From NCBI GenBank assembly GCA_905221605.1, contig CAJNDS010002745.1, positions 1,892,203 to 1,956,202 on the forward strand: a stretch of 64,000 nucleotides of DNA, given 5' to 3'. A program made the translations under genes and the position numbers. Numbering within the stretch: the first letter of the stretch is position 1; the number at the start of each line of letters is the position of its first letter. This document shows positions 31,643 through 41,548 of the stretch, piece by piece. Source of the stretch: Symbiodinium natans (lineage: Eukaryota; Sar; Dinophyceae; Suessiales; Symbiodiniaceae). The notes under the pieces were generated by a model. It was not told the origin of the DNA. It saw nothing but the letters and a program-made list of their open reading frames with translations, and ran no database searches.

Positions 31643-31740
31643 CTAGTTGCTGAGCACCCTGGCCCCCCAAACAGGTTCACCTTTCAATTCACCCCACAAG
31701 GTTGAAAAGGTTGTCTACTCAGCTACTAAGGTCAAGAACC
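31643..31740. mobile_element. MITE-like element (CTAGTTGCTGAGYACCC type), second copy
   Basis: CTAGTTGCTGAGCACCCTGG at the left and CTACTCAGCTACTAAGG at the right. It lies exactly upstream of the putative acceptor at 31643, so the element end supplies the TAG. Confidence 0.45.
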
Positions 31741-32126
31741 CCCGAAATTTCAAGTCTAAATACCCGCAACCCGAAATTCAACCCTAAACCCGAAACCCAA
31801 AACCCTAATGATGGGGTCTTTCAAGGGCTTAGAAAGCCCAGGGTTTCTAAGTTGAGTGAGGCTGGCCCAGTCTGCGGGCTTGCGTTCGCCCCTCCCAAGC
31901 CTAGGGTTTAGGGTTTAGGGTTTAGGGTTTAGGGTTTAGGGTTTAGGGTTTAGGGTTTAGGGTTTAGGGTTTAGGGTTTAGGGTTTAGGGTTTAGGGTGT
32001 AGGGTTTAGGGTTTAGGGTTTAGGGTTTAGGGTTCAGGGTTTAGGGTTTAGGGTTTAGGGTGTAGGGTTTAGGGTTTAGGGTTTAGGGTTTACGGCTACT
32101 AAACCCCCTAAACCCGAGTTCCCTAC

Positions 32127-32200
32127 AAAGAGAGGCGAGCTGGTGCCTAGATCCAGGCCAGCAAGGCCCAGGGCGTAGTGGCCTTTCATGGCTTCGGCGA
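32127..32200 (-). CDS. Putative exon, unknown protein
   Basis: Minus strand: IAEAMKGHYALGLAGLDLGT, SSPLF, ending TTT|GTAGGG. Glycine/leucine-rich. Confidence 0.45.
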
Positions 32201-32542
32201 TGGATTAGGTTTAGGGTTTCGGGTTTAGGGTTTAGGGTTTCGGGTTTAGGGTCAAGGGTTTTGGGTTTTGGGTTTTGGGTTTTGGGTTTTGGGTGAGCAG
32301 CCCAACCCAACCAACCAACCAACCAACCAACTAACCATCCACCCAGCGCAACCCTCCACCCGCCCATGCATATACTGGTAGTTTTAGGGGGTTTAGGGTT
32401 TAGGAAGTTTAGGGTTTACGTTTTTTGAGGTATAAGGGTCTAGTTGTTTAAGGGTTCAGCGAATTTTTCCAGCGCTTGCAAGAATCCCAAACGCGAATAC
32501 ATCGCAGAGGTTCAGGGTTTAGGGTTAGGGTGGTAAGAGGCC

Positions 32543-32617
32543 CTGGACGTGCGGAGCGGGTGAGAGGATCTTTTCCATCTTCCTCGGATCCGGAAAGCCT
32601 AACTTTTGCATCCGATT
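32543..32617 (-). CDS. Putative exon, unknown protein
   Basis: Minus strand: CCCTAAG (telomere-derived), then NRMQKLGFPDPRKMEKIL, SPAPHVQ. Basic and helical in part. Confidence 0.42.
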
Positions 32618-33017
32618 CTTAGGGTTTACCCCATGCAAGCCCTGTAAACTCCTGTATGGCCCCGCAAGCTCCTGCAAACCCCTAAGCCCAAACACCCACA
32701 GCCCTCAACCCCGAGACCTCGAAACCCTGAATCCCGCCATTGCAGGTAAAATGCTTAGAGTGCCCAGTTCAAGGGCTTAGGGCTTAGGGCTTAGGGCTTT
32801 AGGAGCTTACAGGGCTTGTGTGGTTCACCCTACACCCTGAACCGTTTAACCCTAAACCCTAAACCCGAAACATGAAACCCTAACCCCTAAACCCTAAACT
32901 CTAAACTCCAAACCCTAAACCCTACAGCCTAAACCCTAAACCCTAAACCCTAAACCCTAAACCCTAAACCCTAAACCCTAAACCCTAAACCCTAAACCCC
33001 CCCGCGGCCAGAGGGAC

Positions 33018-33093
33018 CTCGGTCGAGGTACGACTCAGCTCCGGTGGCCGGCGTTGCTGGGGCGCTCTTCGTCCGCAAGTAGTGGCCTGCCAT
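33018..33093 (-). CDS. Putative exon, possible start codon
   Basis: Minus strand: AAAATGGCAGGCC could be a start (AAAATGG context) or an acceptor (ATGGCAG). The frame gives AGHYLRTKSAPATPATGAES, ending GAG|GTCCCT. CCCTAAA lies left and TTTAGGG right. Confidence 0.42.
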
Positions 33094-33204
33094 TTTGGGG
33101 GTTTAGGGTTTAGGGTTTAGGGTTTAGGGTTTAGGGTTTAGGGTTTAGGGTTTAGGGTTTAGGGTTTAGGGTTTAGGGGCTTAATAAGCTTCCTAGTATC
33201 CCTA

Positions 33205-33500
33205 TTGCCCTTTAAGATGATTCCTGAAGGAAGGGGTTTTTTGGAGTCTCTGAGAGAGCCGTGGCTAGTTAGAACGAGGCAATGGTGCCAGGTACCCCAA
33301 AACAGGGCGATGACTTGCTACAACTACAGCTGTCATACTTGCATCCCCACTTGTAGATACCCACACCTTGTGGCTGCAAGAGGGTTAGGTGTCGGGCATA
33401 GGTTGCAGGGTGTAGGGTTTGTTGTGGATCTGGATCACTTCAAGCACCCCTCCCGCTATCCCAACCCCAAGCTCGACCCTAAACCCTGAGCCCACAGATG
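33205..33500. other. Region with plus-strand open frame, doubtful
   Basis: A 94-codon plus frame (FKMIPEGRGFLESLREPWLV, RTRQWCQVPQNRAMTC) reads fairly well from 33205 to 33370 before entering degenerate repeats. No borders are assigned. Confidence 0.3.
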
Positions 33501-33534
33501 GCGCAGGGCTCCAGACTAAAAGGATGGGACATTT

Positions 33535-33648
33535 ACTAGACCCAAGAGTAACCCAGGAACAAAAGGGGTGCCCTTTTTGCCTTAAAGAGCCTATAAAGGA
33601 ACCTGAACCCTAATAAACGGGAACAAGGGCCCACTCTGGGCCCCTAGT
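33535..33648. mobile_element. MITE family 3, complete copy
   Basis: TTACTAGACCCAAGAGTAAC, GGGGTGCCCTTTTTGC, CGGGAACAAGGGCCCACTCT, GGGCCCCTAG. Confidence 0.8.
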
Positions 33649-33895
33649 CCATTGCAGGTCTTTATGGCTTGGCCTTGCCAACCCTCTTAAGGGTCGTCAA
33701 AGCCGATCAAGAGCCAGCTAAGGCTTCCTCCGTGCTACCCTAAACCCTAAACCCTAAACCCTAAACCCTAAACCCTAAACCCTAAACCCTAAACCCTAAA
33801 CCCTAAACCCTACGCCCTTGCTGGTGCGGCGTGCAGCTTGAACGCTGAAGGTCTATTCTTGATTCAAGGGAAGATGGGGAACCTCCCTAAGGGCA

Positions 33896-34056
33896 GAATC
33901 ATGGGTTTCCCTACTACCCCCCTCGAAACTACCCCTGCAAACTACCCCCGAGGTTACCCCCTCAAATCACCTCAATTAGGCTTAAATAGCCTTAATTATG
34001 AGGGGAACCTGGGGGGGGGGTAGTACAGAGGGGGGTAGTACGTAGGGAACCCATGA
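33896..34056. mobile_element. MITE family 6, complete copy at an exon border
   Basis: AATCATGGGTTTCCCTACTA...GTACGTAGGGAACCCATGAC termini (about 160 bp), core CAATTAGGCTTAAATAGCC and G-runs. Its right end is immediately 3' (minus strand) of the exon-like block 34060-34143. Confidence 0.78.
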
Positions 34057-34059
34057 CAC

Positions 34060-34143
34060 CAGGCCGGGGATGCGGAGCGTCGTCAGCCAGCGGTACGAGC
34101 TGAGTGGGTTGCGCCCCGGCGTCCCCCCTTCCCGCTCGAGCTC
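34060..34143 (-). CDS. Putative exon (28 codons), unknown protein
   Basis: Minus strand: CCCCCCCCTAGCTCCCATCAG is a strong pyrimidine tract plus acceptor. Then ELEREGGTPGRNPLSSYRWL and TTLRIPGL, ending CTG|GTGTCATGG, where the family 6 MITE begins. Exactly 28 codons with about 93% G/C third positions. A strong candidate for an exon followed by a MITE intron. Confidence 0.52.
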
Positions 34144-34439
34144 CTGATGGGAGCTAGGGGGGGGTTCAGGGCCTCAACATTTCCCTAAACCCTAAACCCT
34201 AAACCCCAAACCCTCAACCCTAAACCCTAAACCCTAAGCCCTAAGCCCTGAACCCTGAACCCGAGGTCCCTAAACCCGAGGCCCTAAACCCTAAACACGA
34301 CATTGTAGGCTTGCGGGTTTCAGACTTCAGGGACTGCGGGCTGTGGGTGCCTTCAGGGCTTGAAGGCCTCGGGGTTTTGTAAAAAACCGCCATCTGCTCC
34401 CAAACCGATACAGCCCCCGAGCATCCGAAAACAGATAAA

Positions 34440-34525
34440 CCCCTCAACCCTGGACGGGCCTCTACTGTCGGACTGAGGCTCAGGGGGCTTGAGGCGAAAC
34501 GCCAGAAAAATCTGCCAAAAATCAC
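34440..34525 (-). CDS. Putative exon, unknown protein
   Basis: Minus strand: TTTTTGGCAG, then FLAFRLKPPEPQSDSRGPSR, VEG. Overlapping frames are also open. Confidence 0.33.
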
Positions 34526-35128
34526 CACCCACCGGGAACAGGAGTTTTTTTTGTGTGTGTTTTGGGGGCTCTTTGGGTATTGGGCTGAGATTCTTGGGGG
34601 AGATTTTGTAGTTTTCAGGGGTTGGGACCCTTGGGGGCCTTGTATAGTAGGTTTGCATGCAATAGGCCCTTGCACAGCGCTTTAGGATTCAGGGCCCTGG
34701 AACACCGAAGTGCTTTTAGCCGCGAAACCCTGAAACCCGCAAACCCTCCCGTCCTAACTCCCAAAGCCTGGCCCCGAAACCCTCAGTCCCCCTACACCCT
34801 AAACCACATAGGGTTTAGGGTTGGGGGTTTAGGGTTTAGGGTTTAGGGTTTAGGGTTTAGGGTTTAGGGTTTAGGGAACCCTAAACCCTAGACCCGAAAC
34901 CCTAACCCCCTAGACCCCTGAACCCTTAAACCCTAAACCTTTTCTTGGCTGCACTTAGGAGGGCAGTTCTAAGTTAAATTTTTAGCTGCCTTACTAAGAA
35001 ACCCAAATAACCCAAAAAGGCTAAGGATCTAAAGCTACAGTAAAGCACCACAAAGCTTTAACCTGTGGAGCCTCAAATCCCTAAACCCTAAACCCTAAAC
35101 CCTAAACCCTAAACCCTAAACCCTAAAC

Positions 35129-35162
35129 CCTCTCTGAGCGCCCTGGCGAGCTGCTCCACGAC
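35129..35162 (-). CDS. Putative short exon
   Basis: Minus strand: GGGCTTGACAG, then VVEQLARALRE, ending GAGG|GTTTAGGG. CCCTAAA array on the left. The plus strand (LSERPGELLHDLSSP) is open too. Confidence 0.33.
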
Positions 35163-35217
35163 CTGTCAAGCCCAGCGTTCAGAGGGTCTTGGCTTTTCGG
35201 AGTTTTCGGTTTAGCCT

Positions 35218-35420
35218 AAACCCTAAACCCTAAACCCTAAACCCCAAACCCCAAACCCGAAACCCTAAACCCTAAACCCTAAACCCGAAACCCGAAACCC
35301 GAAACCCGAAACCCGAAACCCTAAACCCTAAACCCTAAACCCTAAACCGTAAGCCCTAAACCCTAAACCCTAAACCCTAAACCCTAAACCCTAAACCCTA
35401 AACCCTAAACCCTAACCCTA
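35218..35420 (-). repeat. CCCTAAA array with CCCGAAA block
   Basis: Normal units flank seven CCCGAAA units (35260-35325), including a run of five. Confidence 0.95.
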
Positions 35421-36431
35421 AACTCTAAACTCTACCAGAAAGACTCCAGAGTAAGCCCTAGTCAAGCACTTGATCCTGACCCTACTGCACTGACTCTAGC
35501 ATCTCTGGCCATGTAGAAGCCGCTGCTGCTCCTCAAGGGCCGAACCCTGACCCCTCAAGCCTAATCAAGCCTCAACCCCAAAACCCCGCATAAACCCTAA
35601 ACCCTAAACCCTAAACCCTAAGCCCTAAGCCCTACGCCCTAAGCCCTAGGCCCTAAGCCCTAAAACCCCTAAACCCTAACCAAAACCCTCGAACCTAAAC
35701 CTTTCCTAAAAGCCATCTGACCACCATTCCGACCTATCATCAACCCAAATAAAGGGAAGACTTCAAGGGGCTGCCTAGTACCCCCAATCCTAAACCCTAA
35801 ACCCTAAACCCTAAACCCTAAACCCTAAACCCTAAACCCTAAACCCTGCCGTTTAGGGTTTAGCATGTAAGCCCTCACCTCACGCCACCGGAGCATCTGC
35901 AGAACAGCCACAGCCAGACTCTGCCTCAGAACCCACCAAGTGCGGGTTTAGGGTTTAGGGGAAAGGGTTTAGGGTTTAGGGTTTAGGGTTCAGGGTTTAG
36001 GGTTTAGGGTTTAGGGTTTAGGGTTTAGGTTTGGAGGCTAGGGTTTAGGGTTTAGGGTTTGGGGTGTTTTAGGGTTTAGGTGCAGGGTTTAGGGTTTTGG
36101 GTTGACCGAAAGCCCTAGACCCCACAATGCCCTAAACTTTGTCAACCCTACATACGCTGCACCCAAACCCTAACACCCTAGAACCCTACAGAACCCCACA
36201 CCCTAAACCCGAAGAACCCGTGACTCTAGACCCCGGAGACGTTTCCGGTCATCATCTCCAAAAAGCCCCTCAAAACCCCCTACCCCAGCCTGCAACTGAT
36301 CAGTAAAGTTGAGGATTGCGGGCTTGGGGGGTTAGGGTTTGGGTGCAATTCCGGGGTTCTGGCTATAAAGCAAAAAGTACTGCCAAACGAAAAAGGGCCA
36401 ACAGCACCCAAGTCGAAGGCATTCAAGCTAC

Positions 36432-36548
36432 CGGAATCTGCCCCGAAACGGGCTCAAGCCTCAACCTCTCCCGCAAAGCACACTGGGTTCCGAGCTGGAA
36501 CAGACGCCAAGGCATCTGCAGGAAAAGCTTTGGAAACTCAACTAGGAT
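36432..36548. CDS. Exon-like island, strand unresolved
   Basis: Minus: EFPKLFLQMPWRLFQLGTQC, ALRERLRLEPVSGQIP, ending CCG|GTAGCT. Plus: all three frames are open, one rich in Ala/Lys/Pro/Ser (KSKAFKLPESAPKRAQAS). Coding on at least one strand is likely. Confidence 0.36.
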
Positions 36549-37414
36549 TAAGGGTTTAGGGCACTGTTATGTAGGGTTTGAAGTAGGGTAGCTATAGTCT
36601 TGATTGGTTATCACCTTATTCTAGGGCACCCCCCATAAGTTACCTTGAAGTACATATCTCCCAGAGTTTTGCCCCGGGGTTTGGAGTTCTAGAAACGGTT
36701 TTCGGGTCTCACGTTTATCCTGGGCTATTAGGGTTTAGGGTGTTGGGCTCAGGGGTTTTAGGGCACACCAGTAAACCCCGAACAGGTTTGGTGCTTGGGG
36801 TGTAGATGTAACTTAGCCCAGAAACCGCAGAATGCAGTTGAGCGGCGAGGCCCCTAAGACTAAGACCTAAACCCGAAACCCAAAACCTAGACCCCAACCG
36901 TAAACATTACATCGCTGGGCAACCTGCATGCTTCCAAGATCTACCAGCCTGGGGACCAAACCCCAAACACTGAGCCTTGAACAATAAACCTTAAACCCTG
37001 AACCCTGAACCCCAAAACGAACCTAAACCCTAAACCCAAACCCTAAACCCTGAACCCTGAACCCTAAACCCTAAACCCTAAACCCTAAACCCTAAACCCT
37101 AAACCCTAAACCCTAAACCCTAAACCCTAAACCCTAAACCCTAAACCCAAACCCTAAACCCTAAAGCCTAAATCGTGCAGGTGCCAGGTATTGTGACGTT
37201 GTCCTGAGCCTGTGGCATGGAGATCCTATTTAGAATCTCCCTACAAACCCGTCAACGGTAAACCCTAAACTCGACAACCTAGACCGTACTCCCCAGACCC
37301 TCAACCCTAATCCCTAAACCCTAAACCAGAAACCCGAAACCCTAAACCCGAAACCCTAAACCCGAAACCCGAAACCCTAAACCCTAAACCCTTTTCACCC
37401 CTGAACCCTTCAAC

Positions 37415-37468
37415 CCCTTGGCTGGGCGACACCTTGGCCAGGACTGTCTCGGGTAGCTGCCTGGCAGC
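37415..37468 (-). CDS. Putative exon (18 codons)
   Basis: Minus strand: CCCTAACCACCGAG (CTAAC plus AG), then AARQLPETVLAKVSPSQG, ending GGG|GTTGAAGGG. Telomere arrays lie on both sides. Confidence 0.42.
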
Positions 37469-37823
37469 CTCGGTGGTTAGGGTTTAGGGTTTAGGGTTTA
37501 GGGTTTAGGGTTTAGGGTTTAGGGTTTAGGGTTTAGGGTTTAGGGTTTAGGGTTTAGGGTTTAGGGTTTAGGGTTTAGGGCTAGGAAGAGAAGCTTCTAC
37601 CCGATACAAGTGTTCAAGGCCTAGCTCTGCATCCTAAACACTACCCACCAATCAGAGGGCTAGACTCTAAACCCTAAACCTTCAACCTTAAACCCTAAAC
37701 CCTAAACCCTAAACCCTAAACCCTAACCCTAAACCCTAAACCCTCAACCCTCAACCCTCAACCCTAAACCCTAAACCCTAAACCCCAAACCCCAAACCCT
37801 ACGAAGATAGGGCTTAAGGAGAC

Positions 37824-37891
37824 CTGCTGCGAGCCTTTGGCTCGACAAGCGCGAGACGCGTGACGAGGGCTTCGTATCGGGAGAAGGTCGA
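37824..37891 (-). CDS. Putative exon
   Basis: Minus strand: ACATCAGCAAAACAG ... CAG|GTCTCC, a canonical GT donor. One frame reads STFSRYEALVTRLALVEPKA; the frame phase-compatible with the previous block reads PSPDTKPSSRVSRLSSQ. The frame is therefore uncertain. Confidence 0.38.
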
Positions 37892-38149
37892 CTGTTTTGC
37901 TGATGTGGGTTTAGTTTAGGGTTTAGGGTTTAGGGTTTAGGGTTTAGGGTTTAGGGTTTAGGGTTTAGGGTTTAGGGTTTAGGGTTTAGGGTTTAGGGTT
38001 TAGGTTTAGGGTTTAGGGTTTAGGGCTTGTGGTGCCCTCACTTGGGCCATCCTGCTGCCCCACCACTATACCCCCCCCCCCCCTAATTAAGGTTTTTTTA
38101 GGGGGGAAACTTAAGAGGGTTTAAACACTAAACCTTGAACCCTGATTAA

Positions 38150-38282
38150 ACCCTAAACCCTAAACCCCTAAACCCCTAACCCCCTAACCCCCTAAACCCC
38201 TAAACCCCTAAACCCCTAAACCCCTAAACCCCTAAACCCCTAAACCCCTAAACCCTAAACCCTAAACCCTAAACCCTAAACT
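38150..38282 (-). repeat. CCCCTAAA 8-mer variant array
   Basis: About ten CCCCTAAA units with normal CCCTAAA units at both ends. Confidence 0.95.
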
Positions 38283-38290
38283 TGGGCCAC

Positions 38291-38343
38291 CCTGCTGCAT
38301 TGTATCTTCGACTCTTGGGCTTGGTCGAGCCGCGGTCGCCGGC
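38291..38343 (-). CDS. Putative exon
   Basis: Minus strand: GGGGCCTTCGAG, then AGDRGSTKPKSRRYNAA, ending CAGG|GTGGCC. Basic, probably disordered. It lies between CCCTAAA and TTTAGGG arrays. Confidence 0.42.
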
Positions 38344-38477
38344 CTCGAAGGCCCCCCGAAAGAGCCGAAGTGGGGGTTTAGGGTTTAGGGTTTAGGGTTT
38401 AGGGTTTAGGGTTTAGGGTCCTTACAGCCAGTTTGGGGTTAGGGTTTCGGGTAAAGGCCCAGAGGTACCCATGCAAC

Positions 38478-38562
38478 CTCCAAGTACTGAACCGACAGCA
38501 GCAGCGGATGCCGCTTGGCCTTCCCATCCGTCACGAGTGTCGAGGCGCGATGCGACGGGCCT
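38478..38562 (-). CDS. Putative exon (28 codons) ending at a MITE terminus
   Basis: Minus strand: AAACTGCCAG, then PSHRASTLVTDGKAKRHPLL, LSVQYLE, ending TTGGAG|GTTGCATGGG, which is a family 2 terminus. The MITE end supplies the GT. Confidence 0.46.
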
Positions 38563-38839
38563 CTGGCAGTTTAGGGTTTAGTCTTTAGGGTTTAGGGTTT
38601 AGGGCTTGGAGTTAGGGTTTGGGGTTGAGGATTTGGGTTTAGGGCTTGGGGTTAGGGTTTGGGGTTGAGGGTTTGGGGTTTAGGGCTTGGGGTTAGGGTT
38701 TGGGGTTGAGGATTTGGGGAATACGGCTTTTAGGGTTTGGGGTTGAGGGTTTGGGGTTTAGGGCTTTTAGTGCGTTTAGGGTTTGGGGTTTAGGGTCTAG
38801 GGTGTAGGGTTTAGGGTTTAGGGGACCCAAAAGCCTAAA

Positions 38840-39020
38840 CCCACAAACCTAGATTCGAAGCCAGTATATCTCAATACAATCCCAAGCCCTGAAGCCCTAT
38901 CCAAAGCCCTAATATAGGGGTAGGACTCATTCCTGATAATAGTCCTTTATGGCCCCTTTTAAAATAATACTATAATACCCCAAAAACCCTGTTCGAATTG
39001 TTAAGGCTCCTACAGCAAGC
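38840..39020. other. Spacer with AT-rich inverted-repeat remnant
   Basis: CCTGATAATAGTCCTTTATG and AATAATACTATAATACCCC resemble the elements at 39.2 and 45.84 kb. No gene is seen. Confidence 0.35.
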
Positions 39021-39024
39021 TCAC

Positions 39025-39081
39025 CATCATGAATCCTGCACCGGCCAAAGCGAACAGTTCATCGATTTGCTCGTGGTCCGG
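39025..39081 (-). CDS. Putative exon (19 codons), 3' partner of 39127-39189
   Basis: Minus strand: PDHEQIDELFALAGAGFMM, with ATGCAG before it and ATG|GTGAGC after it, a consensus-like donor. It continues in frame from 39127-39189 when 39082-39126 is removed. Acidic-helical then hydrophobic. Confidence 0.52.
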
Positions 39082-39126
39082 CTGCATTGGTTAGGGAGGG
39101 TAAACCCTAAACCCTAAACCCTAAAC
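39082..39126 (-). other. Putative 45-nt intron made of telomere repeat
   Basis: Minus strand: starts GTTTAGGG, contains three full TTTAGGG units and CCCTCCCTAAC (branch-point-like), ends CAATGCAG. Removing it joins two phase-0 coding blocks. GT, a CTAAC motif and CAG are all present. This is the most compact example of a telomere-repeat intron in the window. Confidence 0.5.
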
Positions 39127-39189
39127 CCTTTGCATCAACCCCGCCATGCTGAGGCCGCAGCTCATAAGCGGAGGCTCCAGGCGCACTGC
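39127..39189 (-). CDS. Putative exon (21 codons), 5' partner of 39025-39081
   Basis: Minus strand: CTATTGCCCAAG, then AVRLEPPLMSCGLSMAGLMQ and Arg, ending AGG|GTTTAGGG. Exactly 21 codons in phase 0. The upstream side abuts an inverted-repeat element (39195-39295). Confidence 0.5.
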
Positions 39190-39194
39190 CTTGG

Positions 39195-39295
39195 GCAATA
39201 GAGGGGCCTTAATAATTAGAATAGGGTTTTGGGGGGTTTATTCTGGTATAATTATAAAGGGGCCCAAGGGGAATACTATTAGTAATTAGGGGTCT
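39195..39295. mobile_element. MITE-like element (TAATAATTAGAATAGGG type)
   Basis: TTAATAATTAGAATAGGGTT at the left and GGAATACTATTAGTAATTAG at the right. A related end (AATTACTAATAGTATTCC) is at 45845-45862 in opposite orientation. Confidence 0.6.
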
Positions 39296-39825
39296 AGGGG
39301 TTGAGAGGTTTAGGGTCTAGGGGTTTGGAGGTGTGGGTGTCTAGGGGTTCAGGGGATTAGGGGTTTAGGGTGCAGGTGTTTAGGAGTTTGCGGGTGTTTT
39401 GAAGGTTTAGGGGAGATCAGCCACGGGATTTCAGGGTTTTGGTGTCATGGGTTAAGGTAGAAGGGCTTGGCGTCCTCATCCTAGGGTTACGGTTGCTGTA
39501 GTACGGTCCTTCAGTGATCGGGTGCAGGTTGAGGGCTCAGATTAGGGTTTGAGCGCCCCGCCCCCCCCCCCCCCCAAATGTGGGTCGAACCTGGGATGGA
39601 AGGTGTTAGAGTTTGGGGTTTTGGGTGTTGGGGTTTAGGGTGTTAGGGTGTTCGTTTGGGGTGTTAGGGTTTGGAGTGTAGGGTGATAAGGTTTAGGTCT
39701 CAGGGTGTTTCTTCCTCCCCTTGTAAGGAATAGGCAGCACTGAATCATGCCCGTATATGGCCCAATTTCCATTTCAAAGCCATTGCAAGGGAGCTTGACG
39801 AAAGCGGGGGTTTAGGGCTCTGACT

Positions 39826-40034
39826 TGGTAGCCCAGTAACAAAATAGTAATCAAGGTACTCTGGGCCCTAAACCCTAAACCCAAAACCCAAAACCCAAAA
39901 CCCTAAACCCTAAACCCTGAACCCTGAACCCTAAACCCTAGGGGGGGGCGGGGGGGGGGGGGGGGGGGGGGGCTATTTTGTAAGGGAACCTCGGAACAAA
40001 AGAACAAGGGGAAAAGGGCGCCACTGGGGCTATC
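39826..40034. mobile_element. MITE family 9 copy with telomere array and 23-base G-run
   Basis: CTTGGTAGCCCAGTAACAAA at the left, CCCTAAA array (39866-39941), G-run (39942-39972 with one C), AACCTCGGAACAAAAGAAC, right end CACTGGGGCTATCCAG. Confidence 0.7.
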
Positions 40035-40250
40035 CAGTAGTTAGATTCAGAGGGTGCTTCGGGCTTCAGAGGTTCAGGATTTTGAGGGTTGTCTGGGGAG
40101 GTAGGGCTTATATAGGGTTTAGGGTTTAGGGCTTAGGGCTTAGGGTTTAGGGTTTAGGGTTTAGGGTTTAGGGGTTAATTTGGGGGGGTTTCGCCGAACG
40201 CCTCAACGCTCTAGACCCGCAACCCGAAGCCCAAACAAGACCCTGACAAG

Positions 40251-40355
40251 TTAGCATGTTCCCCCTGCTACTAGCAGCCCTTACTATGGGTTATAGTACC
40301 TCCCTATCATCATCCCCACTAAGGACTCTTAGCATCAGGGGAAAGAACATCCCAA
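40251..40355. mobile_element. MITE family 1 copy
   Basis: CATGTTCCCCCTGCTACTAG...GGGGAAAGAACATCCCAA, with CAGCCCTTACTA and AAGGACTCTTAG as inner arms. Confidence 0.72.
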
Positions 40356-40404
40356 CTGATAAGCCTCACGCCTTCCTGGCCGTCATCGTACCTCAGGAAG
40401 AGTC
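40356..40404 (-). CDS. Putative exon next to family 1 MITE
   Basis: Minus strand: LFLRYDDGQEGVRLI, running into AGTTGGGATGTTC of the MITE. Short but protein-like. Confidence 0.36.
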
Positions 40405-40423
40405 TTTAGGGTTTTTGTTTGCG

Positions 40424-40515
40424 ATATTAGGGGTACCTTCTTGGGGCGCCTTATGCAAAGGGAGGCCCTACTATTTTTTTTTTTTGGGGGGGGGTCTATG
40501 TTGGGGGTCCCCTAT
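40424..40515. mobile_element. MITE family 8 copy
   Basis: TTAGGGGTACCTTCTTGGGG, GGAGGCCCTACT, T/G-runs, GGGGGTCTATGTTGGGGGTC. Confidence 0.62.
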
Positions 40516-40604
40516 CCTCGTAAACTTCCAGTCTAGGGTTCAGGGACCCTTGGCGGAGATGCAGAGCTAGTCACCATCAAATATTCTAAACTTAAATTTG
40601 ATAA

Positions 40605-40668
40605 CCTTCAATATATATATATATATATACACATAATATCTACATATATATATATATGTGTAAATGTA
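40605..40668. repeat. AT dinucleotide-rich tract
   Basis: ATATATATATATATATAC and ATATATATATATATGTG flank ACATAATATCTAC. Confidence 0.85.
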
Positions 40669-40723
40669 CTCAACAATAACAAGACTTATTATGAACGAAG
40701 TATACAGGGGCAGCTAGGGCCAC

Positions 40724-40803
40724 GGACGCTCCACCATGTTCTCGGCGGTGGCCTCCTCGCCAAGGGCTGTTCGGCTCAGGTTTGTGATGGCAAGCCCCTT
40801 CAT
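40724..40803 (-). CDS. Putative exon, unknown protein
   Basis: Minus strand: MKGLAITNLSRTALGEEATA, ENMVERPWP. GATGAAG may serve as an acceptor, or the ATG as a start. C-rich sequence is not adjacent. Good composition. Confidence 0.45.
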
Positions 40804-41283
40804 CCCCTCTCCCTAAGATTAACCCCCCCCCCCCCACTTACCCCCCAATATTGAATACCCCCATCTACTATAACATAACGCGAACGGGGGTATTTCAAAT
40901 TAGGTGGGGTTTGAAAGTAGGGGGAGGGGAGTACACACTGAACCCTAAACGCATCTCATTCTCTAAGCCTTACAGCAAACCTCGAAAATTCACCCCCTCC
41001 CCCTCCCCCCCCAAAAAAAACCTAAACTTAAACCCTAAACCCTAAGCCCTAAACACTAAACCCAGAAAAAAAAAAAAAAAAAACAATCAACCCTCGGCCC
41101 CTACGTCCTAGTCACTTTTCACGGCTTGCCCTAACCCCTTGGTGTGCTAGCCAAGTGAAGCCGTAAAGTCATAAAGCCCGGAACCCCAAAGTCCCTGCAG
41201 CCCAAGAATGCTCCAGGAACCCTAAATCCTAAACCCGAAACCCTAAACCCTAAACCCTAAGTCCTAAACCCGAAACCCTAAAC

Positions 41284-41372
41284 GGAGTCGAGCTCCAAAG
41301 TGGGCACTTCCCCAACGATGTGTGGAGTGCATCCCACGGCTCAAGCAACCTCGCCGAGGAGGTGTATTTGAT
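41284..41372. CDS. Exon-like block, strand unresolved
   Basis: Minus: CATGGACATCCTTGCAG, then KYTSSARLLEPWDALHTSLG, KCPLWSS, ending CC|GTTTAGGG. Plus: VELQSGHFPNDVWSASHGS, NLAEEVYLICKDVHDIT. The minus borders are better; the plus composition is equally good. Confidence 0.42.
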
Positions 41373-41548
41373 CTGCAAGGATGTCCATGACATCACCTAA
41401 ACCCTAAACCCTAAACCCTAAACCCTAAACCCTAAACCCTAATCCTCATTGATGCATAATTGTGTTACGTTCATACATACACTCCTCGCACAGCTCTATA
41501 CAGCGCATTGAGAGACACGGAGTAAGCGAGCAGCAGACCTTCACAAAC

